Shown here: positions 1-10,867 of the stretch, one piece after another | Layout of the letters: each line of letters starts with the position of its first letter | Position numbering within the stretch: the first letter of the stretch is position 1 | NCBI GenBank assembly: GCA_964035795.1 | Contig: OZ038322.1 | Span: 23,828,359 to 23,892,358, forward strand | Direction: 5' to 3' | Source of the DNA: Pterobdella sp. o SKG-2022 | Lineage: Eukaryota; Annelida; Clitellata; Hirudinida; Piscicolidae | Length of the DNA stretch: 64,000 nucleotides | Made by a program: the position numbers and the translations under genes | The notes under the pieces: model-generated | Told to the model about the DNA's origin: nothing | What the model saw: only the letters and a program-made list of their open reading frames with translations | Databases searched by the model: none

Positions 1-573
1 CATATTAAAGTTATAAATTGACACAAAAAATATTCAATTGATAGACATAAACCAAAAATTTTTAAAACGTAGCCAAGCTTGTAAAAATAAATCTACGTGT
101 GAATATTTAAAAGTAAAAATATATATCTAATAAAAATAAAATTTTTTAAAAATACTTTTAAAAGTATTTTTAAATACTGAATTTTTTCAATTTAGTTAAA
201 ATTTAAAAAAATTTTAAAGCAATTAAAATGGCTTATATAAAAGAATGCTCGGCTGCAGTGAAGTTGCAAAGTTTGAAAACAATACAGTGCTTTCAATTAA
301 GTCTGTAAACAAGGAAGTTTTTGCATTGAACAAATCTCTGAAATATATTTTTCAACTCTTAGGATAACTTCCTAACCAGTTTCTCTCAATAATTTATTTA
401 TAATTAATAATATTTTTTAAGTTGATTTTTAAATAGATGACTATTTGAAAAATATTAACAAAATAAAAAGTAAATTCAACAATGAAGTTTTAATGGAATA
501 AAAAAAACTAAACTGAATGATATAACTTTGAATTTTCTACGAACCATTGAGAAGTAGTCTCAAAATTAGAATC
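1..573. other. Upstream region of the LEV-10-like gene, no gene seen
   Basis: AT-rich sequence with no exon I can support. It should contain the 5' untranslated region and promoter of the gene starting at 574, but I could not pick out a convincing TATA box or initiator. Confidence 0.4.
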
Positions 574-3500
574 ATGGGTTGGAACCCGTACTTGAGTTAT
601 CGCATTTTGTTCTTTGTGTATTTAATTTGCGTTCTCTACACCTTTTTTCTACTTCCAACTTCCAGTGAAAGTTTGTGATTGGTTAAAATATGTTTTAAAA
701 GTAATTGAAACCATTTAAATAAACAAATGCAAAAAATTTTTTTTTACAAAACCGCTTACCCATTGATTTAAATATCAATAGAGAATAATTTTACATTATG
801 AGGTTTCCGGGAAGCCATTGTTTGAAATTTCTCAGCTTTTCAGTTGAATATTTAATAAACACTATTGAAATTATTTTGATTTTGTTTTAAGTATGATTTA
901 GTAGTCCTAATGTATTTGAAGATAAGTAGTCCGAAACTTATTCTGCTTGAGGATAGACACAAATTACCCATAATAAATGTACAAAAACACAAAAGTTAAT
1001 GAACGATGCTTTGCTGCATCAGTACTACAATTATCAAGTACTTGATAATTTAAGTTTAACTTAGAAAAAGCTCCGTTATTGAACAAAGCTTTAAGCTTGT
1101 GTTTAATTCATTCATCCTTCCTAACATCAATACATCTAGCATGTATCGACTTTAATGCTGTCAACACCGGCCAATGACATTATCTTTTTAAAAGGGTATT
1201 ACAGTTTGCAAAAATTTTTGATAAGAAACAACAATTTTCTAGTTTTTTTTCAAAAGGATTAACTTCTTTATCAACCGTTTGATAGCTCATTTTTTATTTA
1301 ATGCAAAGTCGTTAATAGTCGCGAAAAAGATAACTAATAAATAAACGGATATAATCAATAGAAATCAAAAAGATTCAAAGTTTTATAAATTCAATCGATA
1401 GCTAAAAAATATTGGAGCTCGGAAATAAAAATTCAAATTATAAACCACAAACTATATTTATTCAAGCACGTAAGATTATTTGAACACGTTTATCGTGTAA
1501 AAAACCAGTCTTTATTACCAAAGATACGCTGTATATAACTAATAATAACAGTACAACAACTTACATCAACCAATCAGGCAACGGCATTTTAGACTGTGAT
1601 TTATGGATAAGGAGCAGCGCAGAGAACAAGAGCGGAACATTTCACTCCATCAACTACCCTTCTTACCCCCACGACACCACTTGCTCATACTACTTTGTGG
1701 CTCTGTCCAATGAACGAGTTGAGATTGTCTTCAAAGAATTTGACGTCATCGGCGTTCCTCCCAGGTTTGTGGTAGCCATTTTGATTCCTTTCTTCAATAT
1801 TATTCCACATTATTATTTGAATCTAGTTATTTGCAGCCATTCATCTTTTAGTTACCAGTTATATAGTTTGATAAGTTAGCATTCAACAAAAAGTATCAGT
1901 TTCCTTCACAAACCTTCAGATGCCTGCACGATTTTGTGGACATCTACACTCAGTTGAAAAAGGAGCATGACAACCCACATGAAATATCTTTGCAAGGTAG
2001 TCTTTATCTGGTATCTTCATTATGATAATAGCGGGTCTCCATGTATCTTTAATGTAGTAATCAGAAACTAGAATGAAGAGTTGAAACAATTTATAATGTT
2101 GATTTGATACGGATATGAAGTGTTCGTTTTGTTGTATAATTAAAACAGGAAAAAGATGTTCAGTAATTCAAGTTTCAGGTCATATTTTCTTTTAAAACCA
2201 TCTCAATAAATTGATCAGTGACTGACATAATGCTTTCGAAATTGTCCTTTCATGTGCAACTGTCATAAGTAAAACCTATAAAAATAATATTTTTGAAAAT
2301 TGTCCAATAAGTGGAAAACTGCTACTGGATGGTAAATAGCAACGTTGATTAGAAATACCATTTCTATTAATATAAAACTTGCAGTTAGAGAAAAAATTTA
2401 TTAAAAATATTTTTTGTTCTTTTATATTTCGTAATTATTAACATTTTGCGTATGGACGTCATGTTTCGGCAAAAAAAGCAACAATTGATGCCATTAAAAC
2501 AAAAAAAGAAAAACGAGGAAGACCAAATACCAGCCTACTTACCACCATCAAGGATAACTTGAAACGTCATTCCCTTCAATAGAAGAGACAATCGAAATTG
2601 CAAAAAACTGGAAATCGTGGAAGTTGGAGGGAAGCCGTGCTTCGGCGAACAAAAAACTCTAACTAATGAATCAACATTCATTTTTTAGTGATCTTTTTAT
2701 GAACCCTCATAAATAATAAATATTTCGCAACAAAAAACATCAATTGAGAGGAATTTTTTGATACATTTATTGAGAATCAAAAGCTATAATTTTCGATAAG
2801 TTTTTTCCCTAACGTTTTATGATAAGTCTAAACTTATCGAAAATTATAGCTTTTGATTCTCAATAAATATATCAAAAACTCATTTTAATTGGTGTTCTTC
2901 GTTAAAAATATTAAAAAAAAATACATACAATGTCTCTAGAAAAAAATTGTTTTATTAAAAAAAATTTTCAGTTTGTTATACAGTTTTTTCAATCATAGGT
3001 AAACTTTTTCCACTAAAATTTTTATTTTTCGAAACTATTTCACGTTCAAACAATTGCTACTGTGCTTAAAACCATTCTTTTATCACACCTGATTCTGTTT
3101 CCTCCTAGCGGGATGAGTAAGTTGTTATGGTAAAATTTTTTAAGATAAAGTGTAGTGAGACAAAGTTCAATGAATTATTTTGTTAAAACAAGTTTTTTGT
3201 TTTTTTTTGAGATTAAGCAGTTAACTTTTTAAAAATATTCTTTAAATGTTCGCTTTCCTCTTTTGACATAGTCTTGACAGCCTGTTGTTCTTACCAATTT
3301 ACTTTTGAAGTTCAAGTAGGGTAAGTTTCTAACTTTGGATTTTTCTTTTTTTATCAACAGAAATATTTTGAATGGAAAATTGTTTGGAGTTTTAAATGAT
3401 TCTATGCAAATTGAGTAATAAGTTTTACCAAGAAAGCAAAAAATTACATTGAGTGTTTTTGACTTCAATTTTTAAAAATTAGTTTCTATAGTTTTGTTTT

Positions 3501-6500
3501 TTTGATGAAAAAACTTATGAATTATATGAAAAAAACTGTTATATATGAGTGAATTGTCGATAAATAGTGCATATATGATGGCAATGAGAGCTTTCATACA
3601 AACTTCAGTTACAAACCTACAAACTCTACTCTAATGAAAGTGTTTTTCAAAACCCTTTAAAACCCGTCTAGACACTCCACATAACTAACGAAACTTCAAC
3701 GATCGTTTGGAGTTATAAACTTTAATCACTTATATTTTTTTTGGTTTTTAGTTGTATCCAGGATTTCTATTGGAAACGAAGAGCACCTCAACCTTCTCAA
3801 TGTTCACCATGTTTATTGAATGTTTTTCAAGTGTAATGAAGAAGGGCTGAAAATTTTTTAAACCGATCAAAACACCTGCATTATTTTTAGCCAAAATTAT
3901 TTCCAATACACCTCGCATGAGTTGTATTTCAGAGATAAGCTATCAATCAAATCTTCTTCAAATTCCAAAAAAACTTTTTGCTGTTTTTATTTGGAATGCG
4001 TTATAAATCTTTGGTTTTCAGAAATATGCACATTTTATCACATATTGATTCAAATACTTATAATTTATGTATTTAGGATCATATTTAAAATATTTTTTGC
4101 TTTAAAACATTAAAAAACAATAAATGAGACAACTTGGAACAAATCTTAGAAACAATAGTTGAAACGGTTTAATTTTTGTGACGTTTAAAAAACATGCTCA
4201 AGCGATTCCATCCTAAAGTAACATTAAAGTTGGCAGAAATAGAAAATATTTTTTAAAATTATGTAATAACAAAATTAAAAACCTAATATATGCAAACTTT
4301 AGTAAACTTATCTTTAACAAATCAGGCTCAATATAATATTTCTTTTCAGTTCAATTACAAATGATTCCCTGAGATAATAACGTTCATTAAATTCAATAAT
4401 AAATTCCGACCAAAAACGCTTGTTAAAGGTAGATACTGTGGCAAAGACAGAGAGGCCTTGCCTGCACTAATCAGGTCTGTATACAACATCGTTCTCATTA
4501 TATTCTCATCTGATGGTGCCACTAATGGGGAAGGCTTTGTGCTCGACTACAGATTCATTCCTGATGGTGGGTGCCTGTGATGCTTTTGATTTTGAGTTTA
4601 TTTCCATGTTTTAAAACCATAACTGTTTTATTGGAAAGCATATATATTGCATTGTATAATAAACATGTTTTTAGGCTTTTTCGATAATATTTATTGAAAA
4701 ATTTCATTTAGCACAAAAAAATTGTCTAATATTTGAATTTTCAATAGTTCCAAGTGTGTATATAAAAGAATCATATAGAAACGGTAACATTAATCGCCTC
4801 AGACAAGGCTCACACGGAAAACAAACTGAACCAACATCTCTGTGGATACAACATTGACGACAAAACCCTGGGCAACATACAGTCCCCAACCTACCCGGGC
4901 ATATATCCTGACTATATCAACTGCTTCTATAAAATTACCGGCAAACCTGGCCAGCGAATCAAACTCAGTTTCAATGAGGTTGATCTTTATGGGGGAAAAG
5001 AGTAAGAAAAAGTTTCTTGAATATTTTTTGTTCAATTTTATTTCAATTTTTAATGTTTTAAAGGCGTTTAAATTTTGCTTCAGTTTATTCTATCTATATT
5101 TCTATCCAAACTATGAAGATAAACAAAAATTTAACAAACTTTTATAAGTTAATCTTAAAAGCTCTTTTATAAACTGCCTACTTACATAAACATCTCACTT
5201 CACACTTGAATATAACCATCAATGCTACCACTTGTGATAAACATAACAAACATCACTGCCAGTTGTTCCTTTGACTTCATAGAGGTCTACGATGGCTCGA
5301 CCAACCAGGATATCATCCTCGACAAATTCTGTGGCACAGTTGGTACAGTTTTACAACTAATTTGAAAGCTCGAAACGACGGATTTATTCAGTAACTATTG
5401 TTGGATAGCTTGTGTTCTCTGGTTGTTAATGTGTGCTATGTTTCAACATGAATTACTTCATTCACAAGTACCTTTTTAGCCTGGATGATTGAGAATCGTG
5501 TGGAGTGATTGGATAAGCTTCATGGAACTTTTAAAATACTTCTTGGGAGTCAAAACCAAAGCAGTAAAATAATCATAGATTTAACGTTTAAAAATTTGAG
5601 TTTCAAAGTTTTATATCTTTATTATGACCATTTGCAATAATGAAAATGGTCTTCAGAGTTCTCTGTTGTTTTCAACAAGCACCATTCTTGGTGCAAGAGT
5701 ATGCTCATGTTTTGTGAACGTCAAATATATTGTCAATGCACAATTTTGCTTTTTTAATTAATTGTATTTAACTTGGCTATCCGTCCACCAAATTGTGGTT
5801 CAAAAAACTCCTTTCATTGAAACACTCATTTTGATTAGACGTGTTTATATTAAATTGAACTGCATTCATAAACTTTTGCAAAAACTCCAAGCCTTCAATT
5901 AAGGTTTGATTGGACTCCGTGTATAACAGTTTAGTTGGTGTTTAAAAGTACTTCAATAATTCTTTCTTTTATAACAAATGTAAACAGATCATAATTTTTG
6001 AAGTATTTTTAAAATAGTGAAATCGTAATTGTTGTTGTTAAGGCTAAAATTATCCAAAACTATAGTTATCTATGTTTTTATAAAATTTGTTGTAAATCGC
6101 ATATAATGGACTCGTAGTTTTTTGAATGAAAGTGAAAAACAAATCAAATATTAAATTTTTGAAATCTAATGTTTGGTTTTGAATTCATGCCATCCTATAT
6201 AGAGAAAACATTGCCAATTGATCACTATCGAATCATACCAATCCAAATTTTTTTCCTAATTTCAACATTATCGGAGTCAAATACAGTTTTTAATGTAACT
6301 TTTTAGAGACATCTTAAATTTACTTATAAATAATACTTGAAAATTTTCAAAAAATTCTTCCATAATCCTTTTCTAAAATTCTTGCATAAATCGACCTAAA
6401 AAAATTGAAAGAAGTTTCTAATGAAAACAACCACAAAGTCGTACTCGAGAAAATTTCACATTTGCAAGTGATCACTTCGAGCTACAAGTTTTTCAAATAA

Positions 6501-9500
6501 AAGCATTTTGAGGTTGTTTTATTGAAAACTTTGTGTTTCTTTTCACATTTATATTTTGGGTTATTCTAGTTTTCCAGTAACAACCACCCCAACCCTTTAA
6601 AGATGAACAAACCGTATGAGATATTCTCCACTGGTCATCAGATGCTGGTGCAGTTTGAGACGCACAGTGGCAGGTCAACCATTTTGTTGTCTATCTTAGA
6701 TAGTTATACAATTATTTTTGCCTTATACAGTCGTGAAATGAACTAAATTCAATCTTCCATCATTATATTTCTTTTCTCTAACCATCTCCAAAACATCTTG
6801 ATTTTTGCATTTATCATAGCACAAAGTAAAAAATGTACGAACTAGAAATATCGAATAAATTCTTATAAAACTTCAACTTCCCACGTAATATGTTTTAAAA
6901 AGATATTAAGTATTTTTTTATGGTAGTTTATATAGGCTGCAACAAACAGAGGTGCCATTGTACAAGACGCTACCCTACAAGAACCAACTCAGCTCAGAGG
7001 CTTTAACGCCACTTACCACATCAGCAACCATTACGTCGACCTGAGTGAGCATCGGTGTTTTGTGAGCTGAAGAGGGTTGGAAGTTTCTGTCTAGACTGTG
7101 TTTTATTTGAAAGTGGTTCAGTTTTAGTTGTCTGGGAACATTTTGAAGTTGACGTTGACATGAACATTGTCGTTTTTTTTTAATTTTTGTTTCAATGCAA
7201 AAACGTATTTAATTGTGAAATTTTCAATATATATTCAAAAACACTGAAATAAGATACAACGTTTGAAAGGTAAAATAAGACAAGGAACCCACGTTAGAGG
7301 AACAGGTAAATTACAACATTACAACATACTTCAAACAAATTTTAATAAAAAATTTGAATAAAGGTTAATTTGTAACTGAAAGTCAAGCAATTTATCAATC
7401 CACAGAGTGTGACAGACTGATAAAAAGTGAAGGGGAAACTAATGGTACCTTCACTAGTCCATACTACCCATCGGCCTTCCCCCCTAATGTCACGTGCAGG
7501 TAAAAATGCTAAAAAATGTCTCATTCAACGCTTTTGATTGGATTCTATTTTAATGGTTAGCGTTTGAAAACGATACCAACTTATTCTTTCAAAGGTATTT
7601 TTTTGATGGTCTGACGGACAATAGAGATTTGGAAAAGGTGATCATTCACTTATCGGATTTTCAAATAGGAGAATACCTCCCGCCTCAGAGCCAAGATTTT
7701 TTGTGAGCATAAATATATAATTAATGAAGCATAAGTTTTAAGTTATTTTTTTAAACTTAAACACAATTCATCCTTTATAATGCCTCAAAAACGGATGTGT
7801 TGGTCAAATTCTAACAAAGACAAAATTTAAACACTAAATTTTCAACCATCACCATCAACAATAAGATTAAAATTCATACCACTTTCATGAAACTTCACAG
7901 GTTTGCATGCAGCAGTGGTTTTTTGAGGGGATACACAAGCAAAAAAACTTTGAGAATGCTGATGGAGCAGGAACTCGTGGTAGATCCTGTTGCTCCAGAT
8001 TTTGAGTTTTGCGGTGATAAGTGGAACAAAGATAAAATAAACGCTGATAATCCGAAACTTTATCTTGAGTTTGACACTCATTCTGCGAAGCCTGGTCGAG
8101 GTTTCAAAGCTAATTACTACTTCACTACAGGTGAGTTAGATTGCATAATTTAATCTAATTTATAAACAACATGCATGTGTTTTTAATTTTAACGAATCAA
8201 AGTTTACCCAAACCTCAAAATGTTTTTACAGCCATTGTGTGCTATCTCAACATTTCATCTACTGCTTGCAGACTACGCCATTCCTGGGACTCCAACGAGC
8301 TTAGAAGCCCGATGTCAGTTTGTATACAATAGTGTCTCAGCTATCCAAGGAACTTTCAATTCCCCGAGACACCCCAGTTACTACCCCAACAACACCTACT
8401 GTATCTATGACTTCAAAGGCGGGCCTGATGAAGTTGTGAGAATCACGTTTGAAAACTTCCAAATAGAAGAAGATGAGAAGTAAAAAATAGATGTTTCTCT
8501 CTAAAAAATTTAATAATTTTGTTACATTAAACAGTTGCACAAAAGACTATGTTGCTATCCTCGTACCTTCACAAAGACCTAGAAGTATATTTGTTTCACG
8601 TTATTTAATAATTAATTATGTATATCAGCCACAGCCTTGCCAAAATATGAAAAAATTTTCTTATTCCTACTCTGTTCTATTAACTATGCAACAAATAAAT
8701 TCGAATCCCTGTATAAAATCCATTATCAGACTTGATGCCTAAATTTCACACAGAATCAGGTAGAGATGAGAGGGAGGTGGTAACAGTAGGTCGGTACTGT
8801 GGAGACAAACTACCAGGTCCCCAAGATGAGGGAAGTAGAGAAATGAGGGTTAACCTGCATACCGATAATGATCAGGTTGAGGAATTTTGAAAATACTTTT
8901 CAAAATTTGTGTGTTTATATTGGAACGGGGTATTAAGAATATCTTAACGAGAATTTTCTGCAGAGTAGTTAATGTTTTCAAGAAAAAAAATAATCAATGG
9001 AAAAATAAAAATTGATTCATGATTTGTGGAATGAAATTTCTTCAAAAATATTTTAAATACATTTTACAGGTGAGAAAAGGCTTCAGAGCCAAATATGAGT
9101 TTGTGAAAAAGGAGCCATCTAGTAAAAGTATGGAGAACATTTTCTTTTAGAATTTTGTCGGCAAAATCATAAATAATAATGCTAAAATTATATTGAACAT
9201 TTCTTTCATAATTTAGTGAAATATTCATACAGATCCATATAAATTTCCAGAGTGCTTTATGAACGAAACGAGGGGGGGAGCCGGGATAATACTGTCACCC
9301 AACTACCCCCACAAATACACCACAAACGTTACATGTGAATGGATGGTTTGGGGAACTTACAAAACCAGTAAAATTCTTTTGAACTTCGATATCTTCAGCA
9401 TAGAAGGAAACCCAAAAGCTAGTTAGTTTAGTCATAAGATTGGAAAATCAATTCGAAAAGTCACTTCGACTGTTTCGAAGTAACATTAAAACTAGTTTTG

Positions 9501-10645
9501 GACTATTATTATTGAAATTTTCATAGAAATAGGCTGTGGAAACGCAGTGTTGAAGATATATCTGAACAGAGAAGGTGTGGCCACAAAAGAGTTGTGTGGC
9601 GAAAATAATGACCAAATTCACCAACCCATGATATCACAAACGAACTTTCTCAGAATCAAGTGAGTTTAATTCACATGTTTGCTAACCGCTTCATTCAAGT
9701 TCAAACTTGTAGATGCGCTTTAATGGAAAATATTTGAAATTATAGTGTTTGAGAGATTATTTAATTTTTTTTTGTACTTTGAGTTTAATTTAAAATGACT
9801 TTTTGAGGTTCGTAAGCACGGCAAAAGCCACAGGAGGCAAAGGGTTTGCTCTCACGTGGACTGAACTGCTACATAAAGATGAGTTTTATAATTGAAATTT
9901 TTTTTTTGGTATAAACTGAAATTGAAATTTTAATGGCATATACTAGGGCTGAATAATTAACAAGTGATAACTCTATATGAAAAATTTTCATAGATGAATA
10001 TTCTAAAAAAATGGTTCAGCTATTTAAACATTAACTTTAAAGATTCACTAAAAAACAAAAATAATAAATTTATTATTAAACAAAACCCTGAACCATTGAT
10101 ATAATAAGGAGCAGGTGCCCAGGTTTCCGCTGTCGAAACACTGGGTACTGCATCTCACATTCTTTGAGGTGCAATGGAGTGCCAAATTGTGGCAAGCAAG
10201 ACTCCTCAGATGAAAAAGATTGTGAGAAAGTTTACAATAAAATTTTTTTTAAGATTTGATTTTTAGTGAAACTCTATAACTAATGTTGCGAATTTCATTT
10301 CATTCTTTCAGGCAAAACGTACACGGAAAGTAGTGCTTTGAATATAGTTTTATGTGCCTTAGCTGTTTTCACCATGATTTTATTACTCTTGGCTTTGGCT
10401 TGGTGGTTGTATAGAAGAAGAATTCGAAACGAAGTAACATTTTTAAAGCTTTCTTTTTGATTCAAACTTTGAATTTAAATGCTCTTGAAACCAATTTGCA
10501 TAAGATACGTATATAGAAAGAAGCTGGTTAAAAATTGTATTCACAGGTGAAAGTAGTTGAGGTGAAGTTCATGACCAAACCACCAACAAAAGGAAACAAA
10601 AAGCCCCCTCTGAAAGAAAAAGTACAAAAAATATCTTTAGTGTAG
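574..10645 (+). CDS. lev-10: LEV-10-like transmembrane protein (five CUB, LDLa, one TM)
   Basis: Exons: 574-664, 1578-1764, 1920-1996, 4429-4566, 4779-5001, 5263-5338, 6570-6673, 6950-7044, 7406-7499, 7595-7702, 7901-8130, 8272-8479, 8535-8584, 8760-8875, 9070-9127, 9233-9421, 9527-9659, 9808-9882, 10109-10221, 10312-10433, 10547-10645. These total 2586 bp, stay in phase throughout, and encode 861 residues. The order is: signal peptide (about 1-30, [14 protein letters not shown]...), five CUB domains starting near Cys37, Cys186, Cys332, Cys489 and Cys626, an LDLa module (about 754-789, ending SSDEKDC), a membrane span (about 798-821), and a 40-residue basic tail ending ISLV, a class I PDZ ligand. 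In C. elegans, LEV-10 has five CUBs plus LDLa and clusters acetylcholine receptors at neuromuscular junctions; NETO/SOL-2 relatives have fewer CUBs. Function here is inferred from domain layout. The exon 1 donor could also be at 671, which adds two residues. Several acceptors (4779, 6570, 6950) were chosen by phase and CUB fit. Confidence 0.85.
2440..2662 (+). mobile_element. Decayed non-LTR retrotransposon, C-terminal end of the polymerase ORF
   Basis: This lies in intron 3 of the LEV-10-like gene. One frame reads HVLRM-like (ILRMDVMF), then [20 protein letters not shown], and stops at 2580-2582. The reading continues after a frameshift as [15 protein letters not shown] and stops at 2660-2662. 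A basic GRP motif, an acidic helix and a W-x-x-W segment are typical of the far C-terminus of many non-LTR reverse-transcriptase ORFs. The upstream polymerase domain is absent, so this is a short relic. The family assignment rests on pattern memory only. Confidence 0.45.
2726..2903. repeat. Long inverted repeat (fold-back hairpin) in intron 3
   Basis: The core arms at 2754-2803 and 2830-2878 are near-perfect reverse complements, centred on AAAGCTATAATTTTCGATAA, with a spacer of about 26 bases. A weaker match extends the arms outward to about 2726 and 2903. There is no coding potential. It fits a fold-back or MITE-type non-autonomous element. The adjacent retrotransposon relic may or may not be related. 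Confidence 0.75.
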
Positions 10646-10761
10646 CACACGCAGTTTCCAATGTTTATTTTTAGTACTTTTGACCGTTTTTTACTTTTGT
10701 GATTTTATCGTACCGCTGTAGTATAGCCTTCACTACTTTGATATCTTCATGTGACTTTTTG

Positions 10762-10767
10762 AATAAA
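10762..10767 (+). terminator. Polyadenylation signal AATAAA of the LEV-10-like gene
   Basis: A canonical AATAAA lies about 117 bases after the TAG stop at 10,645 and before the end of the convergent MRPS9 coding sequence. It is the only obvious signal in the 222-base gap between the two stop codons. Confidence 0.5.
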
Positions 10768-10867
10768 AAATTTCAAATTTATGGTTAACTGACATAAAAA
10801 GATACATATGCTACAGATGAGAGATTTATTTTGGAAATGTACAATCGATACTCATCCACCTCGCGGA

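Noticed and set aside
8337..8540. 67-codon minus-strand ORF in the CUB4 exon
   Set aside because: It is the antisense of an exon with clear CUB residues.
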